From: Cardiocondyla obscurior | Lineage: Eukaryota; Arthropoda; Insecta; Hymenoptera; Formicidae | Reading direction: 5' to 3' | DNA length: 64,000 nucleotides | NCBI RefSeq assembly: GCF_019399895.1 | Contig: NC_091885.1 | Span: forward strand, 1,586,501-1,650,500 | Shown: piece by piece, positions 33,875 through 47,820 of the stretch | How positions within the stretch are numbered: position 1 is the first letter of the stretch | Layout of the letters: every line of letters begins with the position of its first letter | Position numbers and translations under genes: made by a program | The notes under the pieces: generated by a model | The model's database searches: none | What the model saw: the letters and a program-made list of their open reading frames with translations, nothing else | Told to the model about the DNA's origin: nothing

Positions 33875-33919
<45 letters not shown>

Positions 33920-34750
33920 GCCGTTGCGTACGGCACTTTTATCTCTAAAGACTCAGGAGAATGCAACAGTAATGAAATAAGGAGTGTCTTCAATCAGGTT
34001 CGTGCTCTCGTAAAAAAAAAATAATGGTAAAATTATTGAGAGAAAAGAGTTATAAAAAAAGAAAAAAAAAAAGAAAAACAGGAAAAAGAAAAAACAACGT
34101 AAAATATTAATCATATCACGTACAAGTATTCTAAGACTCGCCTGTAATTCGATGTTCGATTGATGCTATAGCAAAGGCTAAGTTGTGTAATCGTTCAACA
34201 ATTTTCTAAACTGGTAGATATTTTTCTAGAAACGCAGCATTTCACTTCTAGAATGCATTTCACTTTGTAAATGTCTTCCCGCCGTATCTAGTCCCTGCCG
34301 ATGCAATTCCAGAAGTCAAAGACACGACAGCCTGGTTGACTGAACTTAAAATCGAACATCGAAATCGATGTCTATCAGAATTCATTAAAAAGATTGCAAG
34401 ATTGAATACAATTGCGAAAATACTGTCGATAGATAAAACAAAATAATGTACAGCGTCGAGAATTATTCGGGAATTGTTCGAGGGGAAAAAAAGAAAAAAA
34501 CATTTTAGGCTTCTTTTTTATTTTATTGAAAATGTATTCTTGAAAAGTGTCTTACAAAAAGGAATATTTATTTTTTTTTTTAATTATCTTGTAGACAGAT
34601 TTATACATAAACATATACACCTTTTTACACATGATAGTTTCAAGAAGTTTCAAATTACGTCGTTCTACAAATATCGCTTAGGTCGTATCTCGTATATCGA
34701 TTCGACTCGCGTTAATGAATTAATAAAACGCTCCGAGTATTTAGAGTAAA
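33677..34750 (+). other. ZIP11 3' flank / probable 3' UTR
   Basis: AT-rich sequence after the stop codon. It has an uninterrupted run of 38 T at 33876-33913 and A-rich tracts near 34011-34096. The first canonical AATAAA I see is at 34722-34727, about 1 kb from the stop, with an ATTAAA variant at 34384-34389. Neither can be confirmed as the true poly(A) signal. Confidence 0.5.
33876..33913. repeat. 38-nt T homopolymer
   Basis: Uninterrupted T run 200 bp after the ZIP11 stop codon. Could also be an assembly-sensitive site. Confidence 0.95.
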
Positions 34751-37700
34751 AAAAAAAAAATCAATCGTGCAAAACATTTAAAAATAATCATAGAAGAATT
34801 GTACTTTTCAAATTATTTCTTATTTACACTAAAACTTTTTCTATTTTTCGAAAGCACGCGTAGTCTTGATTAATCAATTTTAATTTCAATTAACATTAGC
34901 GCTGCTAATATCGGGATTTTAAATTCGCAGCCTGATCGCTGAATTAATCCGTGACTTTTAAGCCGTTACGTTTTCAATTCACTGCCGTCCCATTCATTCC
35001 CCCGTAATGAGAGGCCCACTATCGCATTATGCAAATTCATTTGCGCCTTTCTGAAACGGCGTCTCGAAAGGGAGTATACAAATTTCGCAACTCGCGTGTG
35101 TCCCTCGTACGCGCACGCAAGCCGACTTACGCTCCCGTGCCTAGTAGGTAAATCTATACGCATATTTATTGCGTTACATTGTGCCCTTTCTAATCACAGG
35201 CCGCGCTCGCGCACGATGCAATTTCGTTCTTGCAGCGACGTGCCGTTTATTCCGGAGTACGTAACGAGGTTGCCACTATACCCGTTGGCGCAAATATAGA
35301 TCACCTCGCGGAATCCGACACACGCCTCTCTCGTCTGCGATATTTCCTTTAAAGAAACGTCTAAGCTAAATCGTTAGGCCATTAGTCACTAAAATAGTAT
35401 AACGTTGTTTAAAAAAAAAAAAAAGAGAAATTAAAGTGACCTTGAATTAAAAAAAAAAGGAAGAAGAAGAAGATTGTTCTTTTTTTTTTTTTTTACAATA
35501 AATATTTTACACATATATACTTAGGGAAAAAAAAATTTATATAAAATTAATCGTTTCGTTTTTAGACAATTTTTTTTTTTAAGTGCAGCTCCTTTATACG
35601 AGGAACAATTATTCTCAATGCACGATGCGAATATAATGTTCCGTTTTAATTATTAAGATTGCTGCAATCGGCATCGGAGGTCGATATTTCTTTATAGATG
35701 TATCCGCAGTAATTGGAAGGCGCAGATCGATCATTGGTATATATACGGTTCTCGACGCTGTATGCTTATATAAGATATAGAGATTATATTTTGATACGCA
35801 CTGTCGATAAACCATCTAAAGTATTAGCAATATACGTATTATCTACGTATGTACGGAAACCGCGTAACGTGCGAAAAGGCAAGATGTAACCACGCACTCA
35901 ACAGCGAGCCCGATGCAATCAGGAGTTGGTCTTAAATCCTGAAAAAAAAAAAGCATTAACGGTTGTTTAACGTTATCGTTTCACCGACACGCGCCAATAA
36001 AATTAATTTCGTGCTCGGATTGGGGACCAATTTCTCTTTAACGTTCATTTTCGCCACACCGTCGCTGTTGCGTGCGCGTTTTTGCATCTTGGTCTCTTTC
36101 ACATCTAGAACCTATATTCCTCTATAATAATTCCATTATAAATAGACTGTCTGATTTCGCGGATGTCGAGAAGCATCTTCCGCCTGAAGATTTTAACTGG
36201 CGTCGCGAATCGACAAACATTATCCTTGTTTCTTTTTTTTTTCTTTTTTTTTCTTAAGCATTTGCCGTAGTAAATACGCTTCGATGTTTTTCATGACATT
36301 GACGCTCTAAAACATCTTATTACGCTTGTCAATTTCAAAAGTCAATTGAGATACCTCGCGGCGAATTTAGCTTGTCGCGCTAATAGATCTTCTCGGCAGT
36401 CCTCAATTTTTACGTCGACATACAATACACTGTTCAAAGGAAACCACCGACGCTCGGTTTATATTAAACCAGTGCGAATGAGCACCAGCCGTTACTAGCT
36501 TCGATGATAGAAGCCTAAAGTCATCTTGATCAACGTCGATGGCAACAGCGTCGCGTTCGATGATCACGGTGACGTGTGCGAGCGGTGCTTTAGCGAATGT
36601 GTCTTCTGTAATTAATAATGTAATTATGCGAATGTGATTATGCGAATTATCATATTGTACCTAGGTAGTTAGCACAGTCAATTGCAAAAACGTGCGCGCG
36701 GACGTCCACGTAAATCGGTCGAATTTACGTTCCACTCTTCGATGCCTCGTTGATTTGGGCGATTAGTACTTTATCGATGACGGCATGTTTTTGTTAATTA
36801 GAATATTTTAGTAGCGAAATAACGTTCCGGAAGAAACAGCGTTCGCACATCGCGCAATTAATTCCATCATTCCGGAAACTTTTTCAACTAGCCGGGGAAG
36901 TTTTGTGGCGTTAAGAATTTCCTTTCGTTAAATTAGGTGCCTTCGTAACTTAATTAGGATTACTCGTTTAAGCAGGACAACGGTTTGGCGAGCATACGGA
37001 ACGACTGATTCATCGTCCGCCCGTTCATTATCGCGCAATTAAATTTCGTCCCGAAATCTTTCGCGTTTTATATTCGAGGATATAAATTTAATGCTACGAC
37101 GACATAGTTTTTAAAGATGTGCAATAAAAAGGAAGTGCATTAAGGAGTATTATACACAGTGCCAGCAAATTATCCCGCAAAGCTCCCGTTTTCTCTAAAA
37201 TATTCGATCTGTGAATCGATTGTTCCGAGAAAACGTGTCATCCCGTTGGCGGTCCCGCTCCTTTTCCCGCGTGTACAAAAAGATTATCAGTCTCTCCCCT
37301 ATCGTCGCATTAATGCTTGTGTTTTCGCAGAGGATAAAGATTTGGAAGCGACGTGTCTCGCTCGCTAAGTGATCGATACGAGTGTAATGATAGGTGTTAC
37401 ATTCGGAAAAAGGAGGAAGGAGCGCTCGTCACACGCGGGGCTTCGTCGACGGTAAGTTCTCTCTCTCCCTCCGCGAGCGCGGGCCCTCTTTCCTCTCTTC
37501 GGTTCAGACGCGGCGAAGTGACGGTGTGCAATGCCGGCGCGGCGCATTCCTCCGTCCCGCGTCTCTCGCCCCGGCGCGAGTTGCATAACCTGAAGAGAAC
37601 CGAGACATGAATGGAGAGCCGGGCGGCGTGCGACGAGGACAGTCGCATTCGCCGGCTCGGTTTCCCGGTGCGCGACCGAGTGCGAACGCGGCGGCCGACG

Positions 37701-39600
37701 TATCTGCCCCGTGGGTAGGGCGCACTGACCGAGGAAGATGCCAGTTTGGGTGCAGCGGCGGATTTAGGAATAGACTCGTGGGTGCTCCGCGGCGACGCGG
37801 CCGAGCATCCGGCTTTGCGGGCGGCGCTCAACGTCGCGAGAAGCAACGCGGTATCACCGCTCCCGTATATATATTTTCTCCCAGGTGAAACGCGGATAAT
37901 TAAATGATAGAACTAGACTTTGCGGTGAGAACTCGAGACGAAATATCAATTACCAGAAAAGAAAAAAAAAAAAGGGAAGGGACGTTTCTTTTTAAAGTAC
38001 CATGAGAAGTATTAAATGCAAGATATGAACTCGGAATAATAGCATTTTAAATGAGCCTAGCCTAGCTCCGCTGTATATGTAGAGTGTACGGCCTGAACCG
38101 GCAACTTGTCCTTTTTATCTGTATTTTTCCCGTCCCTATTGTCGACCTTCTCCTTCTTGTCGAGCATAAAAACATAAAAGAAAAAAAAAAAAAAAAAAAG
38201 AAAGAAGCACGGCTAAAGAGGAGGCATAAGAAAGGTATAGAGGATCTTTACGAGGGGTCTCGGGTTATATTATACATGTAATGTGGCTAGAGAGCAGTTT
38301 GATGTGTGAATCCGCCACTGTTCGGTGCGAGACCGAGAACGAGAGAGACGTAGCGAACAGAAATGACGCGGTGACCGACGTAGCTCGATGGTACGAACGG
38401 CTAGAGAGAAAGAGAGACGGAGGTATTCCGGTGGAACGGCGACGGTACCACGTCCGTTTCCACGCAGAGGGATATAGAAAGAGGTAGTACGTCCGCACGC
38501 ATCTGCCGTCGCCGCTCGCTCGCGGAGAAAACGAACAAAGACATTAACGGCCGGTCATCGTTAGAGGAATACGGGTCGCGTTCTCCATCGCGCGCACGAA
38601 GAGGAAGGGACGCGAAATAAATCCCGGGAAGCGCGAGGCACGGCCCGTAGATTGCAGATGCGCCTGTGCGAACGGGGGAGGAAAAATGAATTGATTCCAC
38701 TTAGGGAGATTAATTTTGCGCGGATATTAGAGGTGCGTGAAATTTAAGACGCGACTCGATCGACGACCCGCGGAAACTAGAACTACGATTACGCGAGTAT
38801 AACGTAAAGAAGAAGGAGAGAAAGAGAGTCTAAAAAATTCCACGCGCTTGTTAAGGATTAGAAATAAATGAGGATAAGTTACTGGCCCCAGACGAGAGAA
38901 ACGCCGGGTAAAGAACGGTGGAGCGACGAGAGGAGAAAAAAAAAAAAGTATCGAGAGGATGTCGTCGACGACGCGGTAATCGGTTTAACTAAAGAGAATA
39001 ATCACGTGGTCGGTGCGTCGGCGATGCGCATACAATCGTGAAACGGGTTGAAGCAGGGGGATAGGGGAGACGAGGGAGATGAAAGAACGGCGGCGAAAGG
39101 GTGGGAGGCCAGGGTGGCAGTGTATCGCGTAGGAAAGCCAGGACATCGGCGCTGCACCCGCCAGCAGTCGCACAATGCACTTTGCCCTGCGCGCCGTCGC
39201 CGATGTAACCGGTGCACAAGCGCACGTGCAACGTGGTTGGACGTGTGATGAATTTCTCTCCATCTCTCGTTCTTTCCCGCTGTGATGACGCTCGGTGACA
39301 GCAGTGTTGTTGTTGTTGACACCCTTGTTCTCTCGCGCGACGTAGCCTTATCGATTAACTGATTTCAGCGTAGGATTTTCACCCGCGTCGCATTTAAGTG
39401 CCGGGCGCTGATTTCCCGTAAACGAAGGTCCCCACCCATTGCGGGGATGCAAAATGAACGTTGCGTTAAATTACGTCGATACAAAGAGACGTACGAGCAC
39501 GAAGAAATTAAGGCCCTCGCGAGAGAGAGAGAGTTCGATCGATTTTCACCCGTTGGTAACGTTATCAGGATTTATCGGAAGCAACGTAAATTGTTGTCGA
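34751..39600. other. Non-coding stretch, AT-rich then CpG-rich
   Basis: AT-rich to about 36.0 kb with several A/T runs, then mixed, then CpG-rich at about 37.2-39.4 kb. No coding exon is recognised. A CpG-rich segment ends in a good splice donor, GACG/GTAAGTT, at 37452. Open frames of 60-150 codons are overlapping and compositional. Confidence 0.6.
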
Positions 39601-39609
39601 TTTTTTTTC

Positions 39610-39635
39610 TTTTTTTTTTTTTTTTTTTTTTTTTT
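39610..39635. repeat. 26-nt T homopolymer
   Basis: Uninterrupted T run preceded by another 8 T and a single C. Confidence 0.95.
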
Positions 39636-42540
39636 ATTCGTATATTTGATCTTCCCGGTGATCTATTTCGGTATTACTCGAGAAATTTGTTACCCGCGAA
39701 CACGTCGTGTACGTCGATTTAGGAAACAGGCAACAAAATCGTGGTTCGCTGCACGTCGATACGCAAGGGTGCGTCCTAAAACGAAACTCGGCTCTCGCGA
39801 GCATTAAGCATCCCGCCCTAGGACATTGTCCTTTTCCCTTCTCATTCACATTTCGCCCACCTCGCTCGTTCCGTCCGTTCATCCAGCGTATCAACGTGGA
39901 CCGATTATTATGCAATTTGTCGCCACATTTTGTAATTCTCGTACACAACCTCTATTACGACGATCGCTATTGCATCATTTAACTTCCTCGAAGACACGCC
40001 TGTGACGTCTCTCTTTAAATAATATTACGCAACAGCACTTTTCCGCAAGAGGGAAAATGAAAACTGAAGCAACATTTGCAGCATCCGCATTAAAGCCGCA
40101 ATAAAGCCGATATTTTACAACGATTAATTTATTCCTCGTAACTATTAAATTATAATCACATATATTTAATTGAATACGTAAATTAATTCACCTATCGGCA
40201 GAGAAACAGGTGCGATTTTATTGAGGCCGCGCGCGAATTATCTCTTTGTTCCCGTGTTCCATTAACGTTATTCTTCGGAATCCTAGTTTCAATTCATCAC
40301 GCTCGGCAATTTACCTAATTGCTTCCACAAGATAGGCGATATATTTCCACAAAAATTAAATAACCTTCTCCTTTACCCGTTTCAATTGTCCCGGTCTAGG
40401 CTAATGAATTTTTAATAAACTTACATGTAAAAATACACTTTCGCGCGAGAGATAAGGATTATGTCCAAGGACTGAAATTGCATTCTAAAACAATTAAGAG
40501 CCTCTGGGAGCTACGATTAACTTGTCGCGACGATATACGACCTTTTAACTCCGCTAACCGTTCCTACCCGTTCTCATATAGCAACGAACTTCCGACAAAA
40601 AGTAATCACCGACCTCCACGAGTGGCGGAAGTCGTAGGAAGCCGTCAATTGTACGACAGTATCCTGCGACAAGCTATTATCAATCCGACGCGCCAAAAAT
40701 AAGAAAATCTACACGCGTGATAAAACCGAACGTTTTTTTTTTTTGTGCTCTCTCTCTCTTTTTTTTTCCTTTTTTTTTTTAATATTCCTGTGAACGCGCA
40801 GAAATAAATCAACGTAACGTAAGTATGCATTGCTTCACAAGTTTAAATATAGCTTGTTTTCTTTTTTATCCGCGGTGACTTGTTGAGAAACTAAGGAAAT
40901 CATGTTCTACATTATACACGGTCAAAGTTACAAATCGACGCGAGTATAATATTATATTATGAAATGTAATATGATTTCTGCAAGTCGAGATTCCTTCGTG
41001 TTTCTGTTAAATATGAAATTCCCGGGTGAGATATGTGCGGGAGATACATATCTACGAAATGATTTGAGTTTTGAGACATGCTTTTATGTCTTATAAATTT
41101 TTCTTTTTTTTTTTTATTATGTTTAATACGGTTTGAATTAAATCCTAGCACAGTTATAATTTATGTAAAATATGTCGCACAATTTTTATACACATACGCT
41201 TTTCGCATTGCAACAACGTGTGTAAAATAACGCATATGCTCGTTGTCACGCATCGTTATAAATCCTTTCTTTTTTCGCGAATTTTGTTACCATTAATATA
41301 TTCAAAGTTCGATCTTCATCGAGTTTTAATTATGTCAAATTAAATAATCTCAAAATGTTCCTTACTATCAACGTGCTTACGTTATATTTTTAATACATTA
41401 CTAAAAAATTTAGACAGAGCTTGAAGGAATTTTTAAATAAATTTTGCATTTAATTTTTTCTCAATGAAAAAATTTGTACCGTACGAATTAAGCGAATTCA
41501 CAGGAAAAAATTCATTGAGTACACGTACGCAATACAAATTAAAACACTTGTGGAACGGAGCAAAGTAGTATATCCTCGTCTTGCGTTAGTATTCGGTAAT
41601 GCATACACGCGCGAGCCTTCCCACACTCAAGCACCCGCTTTATACCGATGAGTTTATATATAGAAATAGCAGCAGCGGAACAGCACCGGAAGCAAAGGAG
41701 TTCCGCCCAAGCTTGAAAGGGTCACCGTACTTTGAAGAGCGAGATCTAAGACCGCGCGTACACTTGACGAGAATCTACTTGCATTTCATTGAAGGGAAAT
41801 TCCGTTCACAATAAAGGAATAAAGTATACGTAGAATAAAACATAACAGCGACAATAAAACAGAGAAAGAAAAAAAAAAGTATATCGTAAATTCAAGAGTT
41901 GTAGAATTTGAAAGCACTCACACCGAGGAACAAAATTTTTTCGTTTTGAAATCAAGTCTGTTGATCGAAGGAATAATATAAATTGAAAGTTTTAATTTTT
42001 GTAAAATTAAATGCGCTCGATACGCGGCTCGGGTTGGCCAAAGTTTTTTTTTTAAATAATTAGCGCAGTATTTAGCGATCTTTTATTAAGCAAGAAAGCT
42101 ACTGACGGCCGTAGGACTGTTTGATCTCTCGTAATGAATTTAATTACAAAGGAATGTGATTCAGCGATGCTAATGATAAGAATCGCGGCGACACCGTCAA
42201 TGCGGGAGACGCGGAATCACTTCGCGGTTTATTTTATTTTATTTTTTATTATTATTTTTTTTTTTTTACACCGGGAGGAAGAAAGAGTCAGATTTGCGTT
42301 AACGGCCACGCTTTTATTACTACCGGCGGCGTATCCTCCGGCGCTGCGCATCCGAGCCGACCGGAAGTCGGCGCGGAGCGTTCGTTCCGGAGGCGCGTAT
42401 TAACGTCTTCTCGCGGGGCCAGGCAGGTATGCAAGAAAGAAGAAACGAAGAAGAGCCATCGGTTCCTGTCGTTAACGCGCGCGCGCAGGCGTTTCCTCGC
42501 GAAACGCGTGACTTTATGAATGAAACCACTACGCGCGCAT
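39636..42540. other. Mostly AT-rich non-coding stretch
   Basis: Contains A/T runs at about 40733-40780 and 41104-41115 but no recognisable exon, RNA gene or mobile element. Confidence 0.6.
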
Positions 42541-42548
42541 TAGTGGCC

Positions 42549-42585
42549 GTGCGTGCGTGCGTGCCTGCCTGCCTGCCTGCCTGCC

Positions 42586-42617
<32 letters not shown>
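42549..42617. repeat. Compound GTGC/CTGC tetranucleotide microsatellite
   Basis: GTGC units, then about six CTGC units, then about eight GTGC units. The block gives Arg-Ala-Cys-Val and Cys-Leu-Pro-Ala repeats in spurious frames. Confidence 0.95.
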
Positions 42618-42619
<2 letters not shown>

Positions 42620-45600
42620 GTTTCTACGCGACGAGACGGTAGTACGGGCACGCATTTACCCGCTCGCTCTATGTAGGAAGGAAGTCGCGCCGGCGAAAGT
42701 AATGTCCGTCTCGGCGTGGAAAACGCAGGCCGCACGCACCGGGCAGTACTTAAGCGACAGGATGCCGCATTCAAGGAAGTGTAACTCGGTCCGTAGCCAT
42801 CGTCGCCGCTGCCTCCGCGTCGGGGTGCCCTTAATCGCGCGATGCATCGTACATTATTCATCGTTAATTGGACACCTTCGAATTCCCGACGTTTCCTAAC
42901 GAGCCCATCGAGGTCAGCGGAGTATCGGCCTGGCAAATTCCTCCTTTATTACCCGCAGTTTAGGCCGGCGCGGTTCTTCGAATAGGCCTCCGAGCGTTGC
43001 TTCCGCGATAGTTTTCAGCGCAGCGTATTCAGCATAGCCACGGGATCAAACGTAATAAATGTAAGCGGATGTAACCGTATATACGTGCACGCACGACATA
43101 TGATTCATGTATATGCAAAGCGAACGCTAGGTATTAATTCCACATTTTTATCTCCCCGTTGAAAGTTTATTTTCAAACCGTTAACAAGCCGAGTTACGGT
43201 TTATGGAAATTTACCCTGCGCTCTCTCTCGTTTTTTTTTTTTTTTTTTTTCCCTCATTCGACGTAAAGCCTTTCGTGACGAATGTGGAAACAGGAAAGTG
43301 AGATATATCTCCGCCGCGCGATTGAAATTGACACCTGAGGGGCCCTTGTATCGGACCTCGGACGTGACTATTTTCGGACACTCGTCTTATTCATCGGCGC
43401 GGCATTTCTAGCCCCGGCGAAACTTCACGTACCGCCCATCCATTATTTTAAGACTCCACTCCGATACCCTCGAAAACGTTTCCCGATACCTCGGGGGATC
43501 CTCTCCCTTTTCCCCCGTTTCGCGTCGGCCTGTTTATTATTCATCGCGGAGCTACTCGGTGCATCGTGTCGCGTCACGCTGGTACGACGACGCACGTTCC
43601 GACTCGTTCGAGGCCTAGCGGCCGTCCGGGGCGCGGGTTAGGATCGCCTCCCCGATCAAATTCTAGGCCGACCGGCGGCTCTATTTCTAAATCTACTTCT
43701 ATTCTCTATTTCCACGCGACGGCGTCGCCGCGACGAGTTTATACGTCTGCGGTATTTCGAGAAGACGGGCCCCCGTGATGCTAGTACATAGGGCGTCCTG
43801 GTGATGCACAAGTTCAACCTCATTGGAATTTCAATTTGAAATTTCGTCATCGAAACGTTTAACTTTGAATCCTTAAGAAGTCCGCCGTGCAGTCGTTCTC
43901 TTTAAAATATTCCATTTGTCTTAAAAAAAAAAAAAAAAAAGGGAAAAAAAAGAAAGGAGAAGAGGAAAAAAAAGCAAAATTTAGCAATCGTGCAAAGTTT
44001 TTATTCGTTATTGTGTGTCTTGCCACTCTGTACATGTCTTTGACCTGCTACTTCTTTTTCTATCGCGCATTCTGAATTTTCTCGCTGCGACACGATCCCA
44101 TCGGAGGAAGACTAAATTGCTCGTTTGCGCTAACACACTTGATATCGTTTAATAGGCTGTTATGAGAAGCATCGAGCATGAAACTGTGCTCTCTATTATC
44201 AACGAGAATTCTTTGTGTAATCGAATCTTTAATATATTTGCTATATTTATCAGTTTCATTCCTTTATTTCGAATTAATCTCTCTTATCTTTAACTTAATA
44301 TTTTAATACCCCGATCGAAAAAGAGCATTGATTATCAATAAGAATTTAATTAACTCCGATATATTATTCACAAGATATAATTGAACGGCAAAAATGCTCT
44401 TGCGGTCAATAAATTCTCCGAGAAAATTAACGAATTAACGCGAAATTAAAATTTAATTTATTTACTCCCTTTAATTACGCAACAGTTTCCTTTTTTTTTT
44501 TTTTCTCTCTTTTCCCTCTTGCGACTGCATAAACCAATTATGGTAAAAGGCCGCTTGTATTAATGCTGGGTAGATAGTTGTCTACTTAGAGCACAGTATT
44601 GATCAACATGAAGTATATTATTTCTTATTAAACAATTTCCCGCTTGTCTCTTACTTCCTTGTAAAACATCAATTTACGATTCGCCTGTAGATTATAGTAT
44701 ATCTTCTTCAATATGCATTATTCTGCTGGGTCAGCAAGAAATCGATGTTCCGCGAATCCTGGTTCGATATTAATCTTCTATTCATACTTTTATTACTAAC
44801 TGAAGGAATACAGCTTAATTTTAAAACAAAGTCGTTAATAACAGGCGCTACGTGTGTCGTTTAATTTTTTTTTCTTTTTTTTTTCCTCCCTTTTTTTCTA
44901 ATATCATTCCCCATTATTTTTCTTTTTAACGCCACCGCAAACGAGGAAATTGCAATTCCGCGAATACGGGAAAAGCAATTAGAAATATTATCGAACCGCC
45001 GATATATGAAACGCTCGTCAAGGCCGCGGTATTGCCTCAAATCCGACAGCGATACGCCGCTAATGCCGGCGAAATACCCGTGTTAAACATTTCCGCGGCA
45101 ACGTAATCGCATTCGATCTCGAGCAATTAGCACACCGCCAGCAGCCATTAAACGTCGACGCTTTCCGCGTGAACGTCACGCTCGCTCGTAAGAACGCCAA
45201 TAACCGTGACGGACGTAATCGCCGTTGCGCGTGACAATATGTAAATATGCCGAATCGAGTCGGCACGCCGAGTCGAACGACCCAAAAATCGTGCGTCAAG
45301 TGGACATCCGTGAAACCTCCGTTGCGTTTTACGCGAGTTCTTGGAGAACGTGGGAACGTAGAAATCGGCGAGAGCCTGAAATCTTCGATAATGAAAAACG
45401 ATAATGCTAATAATTGCCGAGTTTTCTTTTTTCTTTTTTTTTTATGTGTAAAGACTGAATTTATATATTCGAAAAGAGGGGAAAGGAATTTGTTTCTCTT
45501 GCGATATATTTATTTGTACCTTCTCTTTTCTTTTTGTAATATTTTAGGCAAGGTATCACAGTCTGCGTACCGACTCTGTCTAGATTAGATGCGACAATAG

Positions 45601-47274
45601 TTGTTGCGCTCGTCTTATTCCCTTGCCTTGGCCGTCCCTTCATAATTCATGAAGTAAACTGACAATTCATCAGCTCAACAGCTGACCCGAAACTTGCCTC
45701 GTCTCCACACAAATCGCATTCGTCGATCTAGCGTTCCTATTTTATACTTTACATATGCAACAGCCGTTGCATAATTCGCTATTTTTACAAGAGTCGTGAA
45801 TTACGATTCTTAATTAAATTCACATTTATTACTTCTTATTCACCGACAGAGATTTTTTTTAAACAAAATCAGAATATTGAATTATAATATTATCATGAAC
45901 CGCAAACTATTTTAATCTTGTAATCCGCTTAAATTGTTTTCTTATTAATTAAGAACTTTATATATCGGTTTTTTTCTCTCTCTCTCTCTCTTCTTTTTTT
46001 CTTTTTTTTTTTCTTTTTAATCGAACAATGTGGAGTGACACGCAAATAAACAATTATGAAGAAATTACGTCGCATGAGTAAACTACGAGAAGACAATTGT
46101 AGTGGACATTGTCACCGGCTGAAAATCACATTTATCATTAAATGTAGGTCGCGATCGTTTTGTAGCCATTTCGCTATTTCTAGCGTTCGAGGAAATTCTC
46201 GAAGGAGAAACAAGAATTACGGCCATTTCGCGATGCCATTTCGAAAGCTAGCACAACTAGGAGACATGCTGCGTCACGTACTAGAGACAATCACGGCATA
46301 ATGTAATTGTTGCACGGTAATGTGTAACCGAGGGAAACATGTTCGCGAGCTTTGATCTTCGGCCAACGATTAACTCGATAATTTCATAAGAACAGCACAT
46401 CCGGCGTGCACTTTGCGCTGCAAAAGTATTTCGAGAAACGAAAAAAAAATTGTCCTTATTTTCCCTCCTCTTTATTTCGGAAAAATTGGTGTTACGCGTG
46501 AATAAATCGTTAATTATTGCTACTTTACCGACGCTGATTGATCCTCTCGCTTGCCTCGCTTTGTGCCAAGCGAGAATATACGTCAGCTATTCAATATTAC
46601 TACCCGTGATCGTTTAAGAAATACGTTTTTACGATTATCGGTTTATTTTTGGTGCTTGAGCTGAACGAGAATTTTCTAACGGCAACGGTTTGGGAGCTCG
46701 AAAGCGAACAGTAGAACTCGGACAACGAAAGAAAAGAAAACACGCTCGAGTGTTCGTGCACGCTTGGTTTTTCTGTTTTGGTAGAAGACGCCTCGAGCTC
46801 ACCGAGCGAGTCGTAAAAAACGTAAACAAACGAGCTCGGTGTCGAGCTCGTTGCTTCGAGAACTCTGGGCGAGATGGACAATTGACGATCGGACCTATCG
46901 ACCGTCTCGCTCTTTTACGCGGACCTCTCTTTCTCTCCAAGGTCCGAAATCTCCAACGGTTACTACTTCAGTCTAGTTGCGGAGTCTCGGGCGCGAGGAC
47001 GTGTCGGTAATCGCTCCGCAATTACGCGTCTTTTCGGTCGCGGATAGGAAGTTCTCGCGTACGAGTGCGTGTCGACGACGTCGACCTGGGAACGGGCAAT
47101 CATATTTCGCACTCCTGCGTTATTCCGCTCGTCGTCCTGCACTTCGTTTCGTGCGTCGAAAAAGTGCGTTGGAACGACGAGGTTACATGGCGGCCGCAGC
47201 GCCATGAAGCGTCCGCCGTGAATTGCGCCGCGTATCACTCGGACATTTTCGGAAGGGCTCCCATTAAAATTTTG
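42618..47274. other. Mixed-composition non-coding stretch
   Basis: CpG-rich at about 42.6-43.8 kb and 46.6-47.3 kb, AT-rich between, with T or A runs at 43230-43251, 43922-43940 and 44490-44505. No coding exon is recognised. Confidence 0.6.
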
Positions 47275-47820
47275 TTTCCGTCAAGTTCCGGCGATCGCCA
47301 TCATAAATGCGCGGGACTTTGTCAACGGCGGTCGCACCTCGCCCGTCTTCGTCGCGGTGAAGATTCTCGTCCGGTTTCGAGTGAAGGACTTTCGGGGAAC
47401 TTTGTGGAAGACGAAGTGCGCGGGGAACATTTCGTCGGGAACGCGGTTCGACGTATCGCGGACCGGATCGTTCGTTGCTCGGCGGCAATTATCCGCAGCG
47501 TACATTGTCGGTGCGCGAGATCTCGTCAACGGCGGTTGCACCTCGCCCGTCTTCTCCGTCGCGCCAGTGACTCTCAACCCGTTTCGAGCAAGCGACGTTC
47601 CGAGGAACTTTGTGGAAGATGAAGTGCGCGGAGGACATTTCGTTCGGAACCTGGTGCTCGGCACGTCGCGGCCCGTCTCTCTCGTCGTCTCCATTGGCAG
47701 ATTCCGGCGATCACCATTGCCAGGGTGCGAGACTCGTACCTCGCCCGTCTTCGTCGCGGCCGAGATCTCATGCTGCAAGTGATCCTCGCGGAACTTGGAG
47801 AAGATAAAGACGAGAACCGA
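47275..47820. repeat. ~200-bp degenerate tandem repeat, two full units and a partial third
   Basis: The anchor ACCTCGCCCGTCTTC recurs at 47336, 47540 and 47738, giving offsets of 204 and 198 bp. A second anchor, AACTTTGTGGAAGA, recurs at about 47398 and 47606, with a diverged copy (GAACTTGGAGAAGA) near 47790. GTCAACGGCGG and CATTTCGT segments also line up between units. The unit is CGA/TCG-rich and lacks stop codons in several frames. This produces overlapping frames of 141-187 codons on both strands, with TKTGEV-type motifs repeating on the minus strand. I see no match to a known protein domain. Confidence 0.8.

Noticed and set aside
34474..34749. 91-codon AT-rich frame downstream of ZIP11
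   Set aside because: Lys/Phe/Ile-rich from homopolymers; it falls in the likely 3' UTR and ends next to an AATAAA.
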